A stretch of DNA of 64,000 nucleotides, taken from the NCBI GenBank assembly GCA_036583965.1, contig JAZBQD010000014.1, positions 43,705,490 to 43,769,489 on the forward strand. Reading direction: 5' to 3'. The DNA comes from Prunella strophiata (taxonomy: Eukaryota > Chordata > Aves > Passeriformes > Prunellidae). Position 1 is the first letter of the stretch; each line of letters opens with the position of its first letter. Positions 53,901-64,000 of this stretch are shown here, piece after piece. Both the position numbers and the translations under genes were made by a program. The notes beneath the pieces were generated by a model. It made no database searches and was not told where the DNA came from. It saw only the letters and a program-made list of their open reading frames with translations.

Positions 53901-55376
53901 GCAGATTTCTTCAGTATTCTTTAAGAAAAGGATATCCTTTTCTTTTTGCCTTAAAATATGTATATTATTGCAGGAAACAGCTACAAAAATCTTCATGCAC
54001 ACTCAGTATAATTAATAAGCTCCAGGTACAGAGCACTTGCACAAGTTGATAATTCTGAAGTTTTCACTCTATTCCATGATGTAGCATCAGCAGATTTTCA
54101 GTTTTTTCTGAGTTTCTTCAGCCTCAGGGGAGCATGATGTCAAAGCCTATCTCAGTTCTAGTGGAGAAAAGACATGAGCTGTTTCAGCTGAAGTGAATAG
54201 GACCCAATTCTACTTCAAACAAAGTTGATGATAGGGTAAAGGTTAGAACTTTGCTGTTATCACACCTGCAAACATGTGGTGTCATTATTTTATTGCAGCT
54301 TGAGCCAGTGGTAGCTGTGTGGCCAGTTAAATGCACAAACTGTGCTGTTCATAACTCCTTGTATAAATTCAGCTGTGTCATATCAGTTTTTCATGGTGAT
54401 CATGGGAAAGGACTAAATTGAAAGTATTTTATGTGTGTCACTAGGAAAAATTATGATGGCAAAACATAAGTAAAATTATTCTTTAGTTCTTGTTGTGAAA
54501 AATCAAACAATTGAAAGATTGAATGAAGAGACTTACTCTGTCAACACTATGTATCATTCATCTCTGCATAATTTAAAACAGCCTATACCAGGAGTACCAG
54601 AGTTATATTGTGAACGCAAAGTCCAGTTCAAATAGTAAACTAGTGGTCCTAGTGAGGTTTTGAAATGAGGTAACACCTGCTGCAAGTTAACACTGTCTGT
54701 GCTATTGAATTCAAAAGACAGACACCAACATCTTCATTACTGAACATCATTTTCCACTTAGAATTGTTGCTTCAGGCCACTGCAGAGATGGATGTTTCCC
54801 TAGATTAAATTTATAATTTTGCATTGTCACAATAAAGAAAGACTTGGGTTTTAAAAGTAAAAATCTTTACATATTGCTGCACAGTGACATTATTCAAAAT
54901 GTCAATTTCTAAATAGTTTTAGGAGATGGTAATGTGTTATATTCAACTATTTCAATGTAAAACATCCTAGGAAGCAATCCACTGTTAATACTTCTGGTAC
55001 TTTGTTTTCCTACATATTACATGTTGCAAAAAGAAGTCTTATATACATGTTTGTTCTCCTGAGCTCCTTAAAAGTAGGAGGGAGACAAGGTAATAAAATG
55101 GTGTGTGTGCTTTTAATATGATTATTTGCTTTATTTAGGCCAAGGTTGAAAAATGTGGATCGAAGTAGTGCTCAGCATTTGGAAGTTACCGTTGGAGATC
55201 TGACAGTCATTATTACAGACTTTAAGGAGAAAACTAAGTCACCACCTGCTTCCAGTGCTGCTTCTGCAGATCAACACAGTCAGAGTGGTTCTAGCTCTGA
55301 CAACACAGAGAGGGGAATGTCCAGGTCATCTTCACCCAGAGGAGAAGCGTCGTCACTGAATGGGGAATCTCATTAA
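32930..55376 (+). CDS. YAF2: YAF2, YY1-associated factor 2 (spliced, 4 coding exons)
   Basis: The coding sequence is join(32930-32955, 33086-33211, 52436-52588, 55139-55376): 543 nt and 180 residues, the length of the standard human protein. A RanBP2-type zinc finger spans about residues 19-48 (W23; C25, C28, C39 and C42 in C-x2-C-x10-C-x2-C). Residues 75-102 are lysine/glutamate-rich and basic. Residues 102-135 form the Yaf2/RYBP C-terminal segment ([20 protein letters not shown]), which in the family binds the C-terminal domain of RING1/RING1B. The tail (136-180) is serine-rich. YAF2 and RYBP are alternative subunits of variant PRC1, which monoubiquitinates histone H2A in the nucleus, and YAF2 also binds YY1. 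The start is in strong Kozak context (G at -3, G at +4). RYBP was considered and rejected: the [16 protein letters not shown] and [20 protein letters not shown] segments and the shorter linker are YAF2-specific. The gene looks intact. Confidence 0.97.
32956..33085 (+). other. YAF2: YAF2 intron 1 (130 bp)
   Basis: A GTAGGG donor and a GTGTGTCTCCGCAG acceptor bound a very short, extremely GC-rich intron inside the CpG island. The acceptor's pyrimidine tract is short and interrupted by G. Only splicing here keeps Arg9 and the reading frame intact. Confidence 0.92.
33086..33211 (+). CDS. YAF2: YAF2 coding exon 2 (zinc finger)
   Basis: Encodes Arg9 (third base) to the first two bases of Arg51, including the entire RanBP2-type zinc finger with C25, C28, C39 and C42. 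In RYBP/YAF2 this finger binds ubiquitin, including H2AK119-linked ubiquitin. Residue 40 is leucine, where the human protein, as I recall it, has methionine. The donor is CG|GTGGGT, a phase-2 junction that joins exon 3 cleanly. The + frame 33054-33260 overlaps it but includes intron on both sides. Confidence 0.96.
39290..39620 (-). mobile_element. Possible decayed CR1-like fragment
   Basis: A segment around 39466-39530 on the + strand weakly parallels the complement of the CR1 reverse-transcriptase region (a 'ttggtcca...' block, 'aaaatattaaatag', then '.ccctgtagag'). The match is only suggestive and no frame is preserved. I may be reading similarity into AT-rich DNA. Confidence 0.22.
40255..40299. 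repeat. Perfect inverted repeat, 20-bp arms, 5-nt loop
   Basis: The left arm at 40255-40274 begins CTTTTATAGGGAAATT, and the right arm at 40280-40299 is its exact reverse complement. The loop is GTCCT. Perfect arms of this length with such a short loop are unexpected in neutral intron sequence and suggest a recent origin, for example by template switching during replication. It lies in YAF2 intron 2 and would form a stable hairpin in the pre-mRNA. Confidence 0.93.
46481..46510. repeat. Near-perfect palindrome, 14-bp arms, 2-nt centre
   Basis: CATTTATCTACATT at 46481-46494 is followed by AA and then its exact reverse complement at 46497-46510. It is AT-rich and lies within YAF2 intron 2. Confidence 0.9.
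46855..46911 (+). mobile_element. CR1 LINE 3'-terminal fragment
   Basis: The string 'tcatagaggtcttttccaac' followed by 'caaaacgattctttgattcc' matches the avian CR1 3' terminus on the + strand. Only the last ~55 bases are recognisable, consistent with extreme 5' truncation. It is intronic in YAF2 in the sense orientation. Confidence 0.82.
47410..47434. repeat. Perfect hairpin, 10-bp arms, 5-nt loop
   Basis: AAAATGGAAG at 47410-47419, loop CTCTT, then CTTCCATTTT at 47425-47434. It lies in YAF2 intron 2. At this length a chance origin is quite possible. Confidence 0.8.
52436..52588 (+). CDS. YAF2: YAF2 coding exon 3 (basic linker)
   Basis: Completes Arg51 and encodes residues 52-101 ([18 protein letters not shown]...) plus two bases of Arg102. 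The second half is a K/E-rich low-complexity stretch that probably provides nuclear localisation and a flexible linker. Proline at residue 65 differs from threonine in human as I recall it. The acceptor is TGCACACAG|G and the donor AG|GTAAAA. A chance upstream ATG makes the raw frame start at 52383, inside the intron. Confidence 0.96.
52589..55138 (+). other. YAF2: YAF2 intron 3 (~2.55 kb)
   Basis: Bounded by GTAAAA and a TTTGCTTTATTTAG acceptor with a good pyrimidine tract. AT-rich with several T-runs. No mobile element or gene is recognised inside. Confidence 0.92.
55139..55376 (+). CDS. YAF2: YAF2 coding exon 4 (RING1-binding segment, stop)
   Basis: Completes Arg102 and encodes [16 protein letters not shown] to the C-terminal GESH, ending in TAA at 55374-55376. 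Residues 102-135 are the conserved Yaf2/RYBP C-terminal motif that forms a hairpin on the RING1B ubiquitin-like domain, where it competes with CBX proteins. The serine-rich tail after residue 136 is YAF2-specific. The ATG-started frame from 55146 starts too late, because the exon really begins at the AG|G junction. Confidence 0.97.
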
Positions 55377-55539
55377 GGTTTATTTCCTCCAGTTTCATTA
55401 GTCTCTTCAAAACATGCAAATATGTAAGTTCTGTTACCACATTTTCATGACAGATTAGTCATGCATAATTAATACGTTGACTGGAACATAATGCAGTTTA
55501 AAAAAAGGAAAGAAAAAAAGTGCAGTGATAGAAACAGTA

Positions 55540-55788
55540 ATGGAGCTGAGTCAGGGGAGGTTTAGGTTAGATACCACAAAAGGTTTCTCACCCAGAGGGT
55601 GTCTGGGCACTGGAACAGGCTCCCCAGGGAAGTGGTCACAGCACCAGCCTGACAGAGTTCAAGAAGTATTTGGACAACACTCTCAGGTGCATGGTGTGAC
55701 TCTTGGGGCTGTCCTGTGCAGGGCCAGAATCTGGACTCGATGATCCTTTTGGGTCCCTTCCAACTCAGCTTATTTTGTGATTCTATAG
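55540..55788 (+). mobile_element. CR1 LINE 3' fragment inside YAF2 3' UTR
   Basis: CR1 3' UTR landmarks appear in order on the + strand: 'aggtttctcacccagagggt', 'ggctccccagggaagtggtc', an 'agttcaagaag.atttggaca' block, 'gggtcccttccaactcag' and the terminal 'gtgattctatag'. The copy is 5'-truncated, sense to YAF2, and starts about 165 bases after the stop codon. The frame at 55525-55743 is a translation of the repeat. Confidence 0.95.
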
Positions 55789-56791
55789 TAATTTAAATGC
55801 TATCTACAAATGCTTATGAAGCATCTTCAGACCAACTTTTTAATCTACATGTGTAAGGGTGCCATGAAAATGTGGTTTGAATGTTCATTATGCAGTGTTA
55901 TTGGTATGTCCATTTTCACTTTTAGTTTAGTGAATTCTAACACAACTCTTGGAATCTCTACTATTGGCATGTACTGAATTTAAATTTTTATAACATAGTT
56001 CAAGCTGCCTAAATATGTATTATTTGAGAATTGTGAAACATAGTTATATGTATGCAAGTCAAAGATCAACTTAATCAATTATTGCTGCAACAGAATTTTC
56101 ATAATAATTATCTTCTTAAAAACACCTGCTGGTACTTGGTGTGGTTAAATAGGAAAAATGTTATTAAAGAAAACATTTGTATGGATTTTTGCCAATGTTT
56201 GACACATTTTACTAGATTACTGTTACTGCATTATGTTGATGGTTTTACCAATATTTTTTGACACTTAAAACACTTATTGTAATGTTTACAAGCAAAATAG
56301 AAAATACATTCTAAGCATTGATTAGTTAACCTTGCAATTCAGGTAAAGTACTGCATTGTCGCTGTACACTGGTATTTTATGCTGTGTAACAAATACTGGA
56401 CCTCAGATGGTGATGCATTTGGCAAAAACTATTTGGAAATATGAAAGTTTGGAAAAGCTTTAAAAAGAACAGATCTGCAGTTCTCATTTCTGCTTAGTGC
56501 TGTTTCCTTGCCCCAGATTTTTCTAGTGTCACATAGTCACTTACCATTTCAGTACAGGAATATCAGATGTTGCACAAGAATAAGGAAGTAACAATTCTAT
56601 TATTTTTTTTGTTCCTGAATCAATTTCTTTAATATTGAATTGGCCTGTTAGAATATATTATGTCATAAATCATTTGAAAAAGACTCAGTATCCTACTTTA
56701 TGGCATAAGCTGTCAACATAAACGCACTTAGCAATATACTGATAAAGAGCAGAACTATTTACAATACCATCTGGTATTATGTAAAATTACC

Positions 56792-56797
56792 AATAAA
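56792..56797 (+). terminator. YAF2: Candidate poly(A) signal AATAAA (proximal)
   Basis: AATAAA is followed within 25-45 bases by T- and GT-rich sequence (TTTTTGTG and GCATTTTTGTTT), the expected downstream element. It would give a 3' UTR of about 1.4 kb. Confidence 0.55.
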
Positions 56798-57785
56798 ATA
56801 TTTTTGTGAATACAGATTTTGCATTTTTGTTTACAACCAATAAGTGTTTTGATACATACATACAATTCATGTATAGATTTTAAATTATATATTCTGGTTC
56901 AGTACAAAAGTCCATTTTGCTCCTTTTAGTGAGGTAGGGCACTTACACTCCTGTGAGCCTTTTCTTTTTCATTCAAAGTAAATATATTTTTAAGCCTATG
57001 TGAAAGTTGGACGGACCTTCTTGGTAGTGAATCCAGCCCCAAATTATTACCCACATATGATACGTCTTCTTAACAGCTTAAAATAATGGATTTTTGTAGC
57101 CCCTGACAATTGTGATGTTTGGTGGTTTCTTGTAGTAATGTATTTTTCTGTTTTTAATGCAGTACTTCTACAGGCACAATGGTACTGTTCTATTTTGTAA
57201 GATGCTAGTTGTGAAATACAGTTAGTTGCATAAAATGAGAGTCTGATGTGATATCTGAGAACATACATACCTCATTCCTTGGTGTTGCTGTTTAAACTTT
57301 TTAGACATCAAATGTTAATTATAGGCTGTTTCAGATGGATAACTACTGACCTGTTTATTATGTATTCTGCTTTATCTTACTAAAAATAGGATGTCTGTTC
57401 ATTGCTGTTACCTGGCCAAATTTAGTATCTGTAAAACATGCTTTTTAAGGTTCTTAAATGTTTTTGGGGCCGGGCTAGTGTTCAGAATAACATACACTAG
57501 TTTTTAAAAGAAAAAATACATGCTTCTCAACTTTATTTTTTTATATTTTATTTTAGGTGGGACTATTTGCAGAATATACTGATGTAATGGATTACAAAAG
57601 AACTGAAACTGTTTAAAATAAGCAGTTTAAGGATAGTAAATCTCATTGCAAGAAGTTTTATGCAATGTGTTTCTAATTTGAAATGTAATGAATGCTACCA
57701 CATTTCAGAATTCCTTGCAAAGAAATAGTAATCTATTACCAGTAATTCACTAAATGAGAAATGTATTTTTATTTAAGTTTATGTG

Positions 57786-57791
57786 AATAAA
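57786..57791 (+). terminator. YAF2: Candidate poly(A) signal AATAAA (distal)
   Basis: AATAAA in GTGAATAAACC. Downstream GT-richness is weak. It would give a 3' UTR of about 2.4 kb. Additional AATAAA motifs occur further on in AT-rich DNA, as expected by chance. Confidence 0.4.
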
Positions 57792-57815
57792 CCACCCAGC
57801 ACTGCCAACAAAAGG

Positions 57816-60645
57816 ACTCTATCTTCAGAATTAAGTAGCCATTTGGTTTGAAAGGAAGGATGGAGTGGATTTTGCTATGATTCAACTGTCTCTAGAGAAT
57901 AATCTCAAAAATGTGGTACAAGTATGGTTATAAAAAATAATGCAGAAAGTCTCACTGTTCTTTATGGAACAAGACATCAAAGAGCAATTTCTACTACAGG
58001 TGCTGCAGAACTCAGCTAGGATCTTAAAAGCTGTGGTGGTTTGAACTATTAGGTTGCCAGAGTTTTATTGCAATGATGCTTGTTTTAGCATTAAGCGAAG
58101 TTAAGTTTTTGCCTGTTGGTGATTAAAAGAATATGACAATACTGACAGCAGAGTAGACAAATTCTAAGCAAAATACTGCATTTGAGTCTGTTCATAATAT
58201 AATTTAAATGAACTTCACTTTCATAATTTCTAAATAATTTTGACTTGTAGTAATCCTAAGTCCTTTTTTCCTAACTGTAAATATATTTAAAAGCCTCTTT
58301 ACTCCATTTATAAAAAGTGAAAATTAATGTTGTAATGTGTTCTGATTAGCTATTTTTCTCTGTGATTGCTCTCTGCATAAGAACTGTTATTTGTTAAATC
58401 TATATATGCATCAGTCTTCAACAGCCATACATCCTGGGATGTTCATGAAATGGTGGCCCCACAAGGACAAGTGTGATAGTGTTCCATGTAAATGAGTTCC
58501 TTTATGTGCTGATTGATTGTCTGGTTTCAGAAAGCAAAAGGGGGGAGAAATGGGGGAAAATTAAGTATAAATAGTTAATTGATAAAGTGTACAGTAATTC
58601 AGTCTCTTATCTTCCTAACTTTGCTATTAATTATAGGTGGTATAAGAAAAAGAACAAATATACAGTTGACTGATCTCTTTTTTTCATGAATTTAAATCTA
58701 CGTATTGGAGATAAAAATTCTTTTACTCAGTAGCAGGTTGAATTATACCATATAAATTCTTGATTCCAGCAAAGGAGGTAGTAATAAATAAATTACATTT
58801 CAAAATTTAAAATTCTTGCTATTAAGAGTCAATAATTAAGAATATGACTGAAGTTTTAACCTATTATGTGTTTATCTAGATATTTGATATTTTGGGGCAT
58901 AGATTGTAAAATCTTAAAAATGGTTTGATTTTATAATTTGTGCACTTTATTTTTTTTTAATATTATGAATAGCACATTTTCAAGTAGCCATGCAAGACAG
59001 TACTTTCTAGAACTTGTTCAGTTGGTTCACTGTAGTGTTTAGGCACGTCTTCTAAGCTTCACATCTTGCATCTTAAATTCTTTACTTTTTTCCTCTTCTG
59101 TCTCAAAAGCCTGATAGTTTCCTATATTTTGCTGATTGATTTTACTTTGTTAACAGGATTGATTTGGCATGGAGCTGTCTATTGTGTACTTTTTATCCAG
59201 GGTTCTTTGACTGTATCTGTTTGGGTTTTTTTTTCCTGTGACATGCCTTTATTTGGCTCTTCTCCCTCCTAGGGAGTCTGGGTATAATTAATTTAAAATC
59301 AGAAACTGTAGGGAAATAGAAAGGCATTTACATTTAATTTCTCCAAAGGCAACAGCAAGTGCTGTACTTGTAGTAAATTTAGCCTGTGCTTACTCAGGAA
59401 TAAGATAGAAAAGATAAAAAGTTTATGCTGGTTTTGGCTAGTGGACCAGTCAGTCATAAATATGGCATTTTGAAAATGCATACTTCTATATCAATGTCAG
59501 AATTTGGGTGTGCTGGAAACACAGCTTGAGCTTTCAGAGATTTTCTTAACCTGAAATTATGCCCCAACTTATGTCAGAGCAGTCTCAGTTTGAAAGATTA
59601 TAACTTCAAACTAGCAAAAACTGTACAGCAAAACCAGTCAAACTGCAGAAGCTTGGATGGTTTTCTTTTGTGCTGTTAGTTTTAAAAAGAGGAGAAACTG
59701 TTAAAAGAGACTTTGAAGACTTGTCTAAGACCACAATCATATTTGAGCTTAGCTTGACATCTAAAGAACCCATGTTTTAACAAGAATTAACAGGAATTAA
59801 CCACTAATTCAACTTGGAAAATTACTTCATAAGTTAATTACAAATCAGTGCTCTATAGAAATTATTGTAACTTCCTGTCTAGAATGGAGTAAATGGTACA
59901 ACAGCAATGGAAAACTGCATGCTTGCTGGAAAATACTATTATCCAACAGCAAGTGATGTTTACATGACTTTCCTATGACATTATGCCAAAAGATTGTGAT
60001 ATGTCTGTGAATGAGGCCTAAACTGTATTATTAGATGCAAAGAGTGAAAAAAAATGCAGTGAAAAAACAAATTAGCTTTAGATCCTAGAGTCTTAGTAAT
60101 GCAGGAGCTTATTACAGCCTCTATTTAACCATGTTGGTAAAAATTAATAAAAATAAACCACCACTGAATCACTCTGATGTATTCAATCCTAATCTTGCCC
60201 CTTTTATTTTGGGAGACAGATAAAAGTCATCAGAATGAACTTGCTCTGTCTGCTAATGGCAGATTTTAAGAGCAGACAGTTTAATGGGCACAGGACATTT
60301 TAGGTGTACTTTTAAGAAGTTAAAGGTGGAAGATGAAGGGCAAAAGCATATTCCATAGCTCTTAATGATTATTATTAAGAATGATTACAAGAGATTGCTG
60401 TCACGTTTGGGGTTTTTGTAAAAGACAGAATTGTAACCTTACCTAATTGCTCTTTGTCCCATATGCTTAAAATTACCACCAAAAAAATATTGTTCAGTAA
60501 CAATATTCTAAAAAGTAGTTCTAAAATTTTAATTATTTTCTAGAAAGTGTGGCATATCTTGGCAGATGGAGGGCTATTTGAGCAGGACTATGTTTTCAGG
60601 ATCTGGACCACCTGGAAAAGTGCAGTCTTTGGTTACACTGTTTCC
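57816..60645. other. No gene recognised downstream of YAF2
   Basis: Very AT-rich with short chance frames. In human the next gene in this direction is GXYLT1, but no exon of it is seen here. Alternative distal YAF2 3' ends could extend into this stretch. Confidence 0.5.
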
Positions 60646-61213
60646 TGTCATGGTTTAACCCCACCTGGCAAGTACATACCACGCAGGCCTTTGTGCATTC
60701 CATCTGTGCAGTGGGGGAGAGAATTCAAAGAATAAGAGTCAGAAAACTCATGGGTTGGGATAAAGACAATTTAACAGGTAAAGCAAAAGCTGCACATGCA
60801 AGCAAAGCAAAACATTCACCACCTCCCATGAGCAGGCAGGTGTTCAGCCATCCCCAGGAAAGCAGAGCTCCATCACAGGCAATGGTGACTGGAGCAGACA
60901 AACACCATCCCTCCAAACATTCTCCTCTTCCTTCTCCTTCCCCCAGCTCTATGTGCTGAGCACAACACCACATGGTCTGGGATATCCCTGTGGTCAGTTG
61001 GGGTCAGGTGTCCCCTCACACCTCCTTGTGCACCCCCTGCCTCCTCACTGGTGGGACAGTAGGAGGAGAAAAGGCCTTGACTCTATGTAACCTCTGCTAC
61101 GCAGCAGCTGAACCATCTCTGTGTTATCAACAGTGCTTCCAGCACAAATCTAAAACACAGCCCCATGCCAGCTACTGTGAAAAAAATTAACTATCCCAGC
61201 CAAAACCAGCACA
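60646..61213 (-). mobile_element. Solo LTR of an ERVL-like endogenous retrovirus
   Basis: 568 bp bounded by TGTCATGGTTTAACCC at one end and CAGCCAAAACCAGCACA at the other, so it has TG...CA termini. The body matches an LTR family I recognise from neoavian birds. In the LTR's own sense it reads on the minus strand: the TGTGCTGGTTTTGGCTG end is its 5' end, a TATA-box position lies near 60945-60960 (eroded here), and the polyadenylation region lies near 60765-60785. No gag, pol or env sequence adjoins it, so it is a solo LTR left by recombination. The flanking 5-mers TTTCC and TTTGT are not an exact duplication. The frames at 60693-60959, 60725-60973 and 60972-61190 are inside it and are not genes. 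Confidence 0.9.
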
Positions 61214-64000
61214 TTTGTGTATAAATACTGATCTTGGTCAAAGTGAAGTGAAGGAAGCATGCTTCCTCAAGCTTTTAAGACATGTAGCTGTAGACCAATG
61301 GAGCTCTAATTTACACTGGAGTTACTGACAAGATAGCTGAGGAAAGGAGACTATTAATGTATTTTTTGATAGCTCGCTAACCACATGCATGTAATTTTCC
61401 TCTTCTGTATGAAGAAGCAAAAGGATGCAGAAAAAGGAAATAAATGTGACCCAGGCTAATGAAATGTGGCTCATTACCCTCTTCCCAAGATCACTAGATT
61501 CTACAAACTACAAATTCTGTTTGGTTCAAAGATAGTCCCAGGTATTTGTCACTAAAGAAGAATGGAGTTGTTCAATCACTTTGCATCTGTTAAGACAAGT
61601 GAGGGGTAAGGCCAGTTCTACTTTCTGAATATTCACTTTGTGAACACAGAGATCTAATTTGCCATTTATATGCATCTAATATATAGCTGTCATCCATCCA
61701 AGCTGATTCTTCTTTCAACAGAATAAATAAAAATGCTTCAGTGTCAAGCCCAGTTCCTGATGGCACAGATCTCTGAGCAGCAAAGTCTGGCATCTGACTG
61801 ATCATCTCTTTCTGTAACAACCTTCAGCTATGAATTAATCTAGGCAAGGGAAATCTCTTCAGGTTACATGTATTATCATTACTCCCACCTCTGAAGGAAA
61901 CACATTCTGATTCCTGATACCTTCTTCTGTCTTTTCTTTTGTTTCTCTTAAGTACGTCTATAGTATAAGTGGGTGCAGTGAGCTTGAAATAATTTATTAT
62001 GTCTGCTTTTTTAAGTGGGGAATTTGACTCCTGTTCCCAGTTCTTCAACTATATTTTGGTTTCTTTAAGATCAGCATGGTCATACAGAATAATGGTATAT
62101 GGGAGCTTAGAGGTCAATATCAATTTTGTCATTGTTGTCTTTGTTTCTATATAATTGACTACCTGAAGAAATTCTTGCTGAGAAAACTTACACTGATTCT
62201 GTACAATTCAAGCACTCTGTCTGAGGTACCTGGCATTCTGGGATGCCAGTTACCTGCATTTCTGCAAATGATATTATTCTATTCTGGGAGGCTTCCAAAT
62301 ATGGCAAAATAAGCAAAATTCTTTCCAGCTGATGGAGGCAAATGTTGCCAAATAAAATGCTTTTAGTCCCCACTGGAGAAGGAAATCTGAGGAGCATGCA
62401 CAGATACTCAGTGCTTTCTCTGCTTTCCTACAGAAATTCCAAGTAGGAAGCTTCTGTTTCTAAAATGTCAAACACCTTCAAAAACCCTCAGTCCAACAAA
62501 AAGACAGAGTAATAAGGAGGGGGGAAGGAAGAACAAAGAAAATGTATTTTCAGAATAATCCCTAGAAGAGCCATATAATGGATTTTGTCTTTTTTGTGTT
62601 TAGTGTTCCTTTCTCTGTGCACTGTATTGGAAGTAGGCAACACACACTTCTTAGAGGTGTGTCTTGCTTTATAATTCTTGAATGGCTGTTGGTTGAATGA
62701 CATTTGGCCTAAAGATGTAGGGTTTTGTGAATTAAACAGTAAATACCATGAATATTTCACTCTTGCATACAAGTTATTTATTGAAAGGGTGGAAGTTTAG
62801 ATGAAAGAGTTAGAAACAAAATTAATTCCTCTCATACAATTAGCTACTACACAATTTTAAAGGGTCTAATTCCTGGACTGCTAAGAAAAGGATAGCTTTA
62901 TGTTGCAAGGGTGATATGAACCTAGACTAGAATGGATGTGGCTTCTGAAGAGTTTTGTGGCCAGTAATTCATATGGCTGTTTTCAGTGATTATTCCACAC
63001 CTTAACCTGTTAATCTTGAAGTGTTGTTAGAGAGCATCCTCACAAACAAATCAAAACTACCAACAGTACTGTCAGATGCTCTTAAAATTTACTAAGTGCC
63101 TTACACAGAGCATCACTGAGGCAATGATTCAATTGCAAGGAAGTTTGGTAAAAGATTTACTCCTCTGGTTGAAATCACAGGTTGTTGGTTGTAACCTGTT
63201 GGTTGTTCCTGGTTCTACACGTGAGAATCTTACATTTTATTGCTGATACGAGTACCTAATAAAAAACAGTCCAGAAATTTCTGAGGCTTTCAATTTGTAA
63301 AATATCCATTGTTTGGAGGAGATTTTTTTCTTCTAGCCAATTGTGATGGTCTACTGGAATATCATAGAAGTGAATAAAACTTGTGAGTATTTCTGGATGC
63401 TTTCACATTTCTCAGTTTCTCAGTCAAGGACAGTGTTACATTTCTTGGGAAGGGGTACCTAAATTGGTTTTGTTCATAGGGATTATGTTTATCCAACTAG
63501 TTTTTTAAGGGTTTTATTATTAGAAAAAGGGCTTGTTCTTTTGAAAATAAAAATCTTACCTGCCAGGTGTCTTCCCCAAAATGAGTAAGTGCCTTTTCTG
63601 TTCTGACTCTTAGAAGTATTTACTTTGTCAGATTGAATCTGAATGTCCTGGATAAACCAACTACTAAGTACCAAGTGTTACCAATGGCTTGAAATCCTTT
63701 CACTGAAACAACAAGAGACAGATTGTAAGCCACTTGAATTGTTTTGAGACCTGATGTTATCAGAAGTTTTATAACTGCTACGAGTAGTATACTTCTAAGA
63801 ACAATGTAACTTTTCAGGAACTTGATATTGATAGGAAATAAATATTTATTAGAAGAAGTATATTAAATAAATATTTATTTACCAATTTGAGTAAGAGAAA
63901 ATGTTACACCATGGGGGCAACAGTCTTGCTGTTAGCAGTCCTGACTACTTAATGGAAAGTAAAAGTAAGGCCCTGGATCCTAACTATAAAAAAAAAAGGG
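61214..64000. other. No gene recognised
   Basis: AT-rich sequence with frames under 95 codons. Two palindromic motifs are present: AGGAAGCATGCTTCCT at 61252-61267, and a pair of AAATAAATATTTATT-type palindromes at about 63836-63850 and 63865-63880. Confidence 0.5.

Larger units (their letters stand above)
55377..57815 (+). other. YAF2: YAF2 3' UTR (end inferred)
   Basis: The non-coding sequence after the stop is AT-rich, has no frame of interest and contains an inserted CR1. The 3' end is inferred from candidate poly(A) signals at 56792-56797 and 57786-57791, so the true boundary could be at either or further on. Transcript data are needed to choose. Confidence 0.6.

Noticed and set aside
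32930..55376. Identification as RYBP rather than YAF2
   Set aside because: RYBP has a longer linker between the zinc finger and the C-terminal motif and a different tail. The 180-residue length and tail sequence fit YAF2.
60693..61190. Three frames of 72-88 codons near 61 kb
   Set aside because: All lie within the solo LTR and have no viral or host protein similarity that I can see.
1..64000. tRNA, rRNA, snRNA genes or CRISPR arrays
   Set aside because: No tRNA A/B-box arrangement with a cloverleaf, no rRNA-like stretches and no regularly spaced short direct repeats were seen. The only periodic array is the ~175-bp tandem repeat, which has no spacer structure.

Overview
This is bird genomic DNA. 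It is AT-rich and intron/intergene-like, carries CR1 LINE fragments of avian type, and contains a solo LTR of an ERVL-like endogenous retrovirus family that I recognise from neoavian (notably passerine) genomes. There are no bacterial-style gene arrays, CRISPR arrays or operons. Almost all open frames here are chance frames or lie inside repeats.

The one protein-coding gene I can support is YAF2 (YY1-associated factor 2, a RYBP paralogue and subunit of variant Polycomb repressive complex 1), complete on the + strand. It starts in a CpG island (about 32,460-33,400). Four coding exons (32930-32955, 33086-33211, 52436-52588, 55139-55376) join in frame with GT/AG junctions to give a 180-residue protein. 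It has an N-terminal RanBP2-type zinc finger, a lysine/glutamate-rich linker, a C-terminal RING1-binding segment and a serine-rich tail. Intron 1 is only 130 bp, intron 2 is about 19.2 kb and intron 3 about 2.55 kb. The 3' UTR holds a CR1 insertion and two candidate poly(A) signals.

Layout: 1-32,400 is gene-poor. It contains a decayed CR1-like RT block (~8,990-9,080), a GC-rich patch (~10,905-11,265), a short CR1 3' end (~15,700), a six-copy ~162-183 bp tandem array with telomere-like CCCTAA motifs (18,480-19,530), and two minus-strand CR1 copies (20,348-21,450 and 24,620-25,272), the second followed by a T30 tract. 32,460-57,800 is YAF2, whose large intron carries several perfect hairpins, including one with 20-bp arms at 40,255-40,299. 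57,800-64,000 is intergenic and holds the LTR (60,646-61,213).

In human, YAF2 shares a divergent promoter region with PPHLN1. I looked for minus-strand PPHLN1 coding exons in the first 32 kb and could not identify any, so that neighbour is unconfirmed. I found no evidence of a novel gene system. The most noteworthy items are the tandem array, the long intronic hairpins, the LTR and the CR1 within the YAF2 3' UTR.
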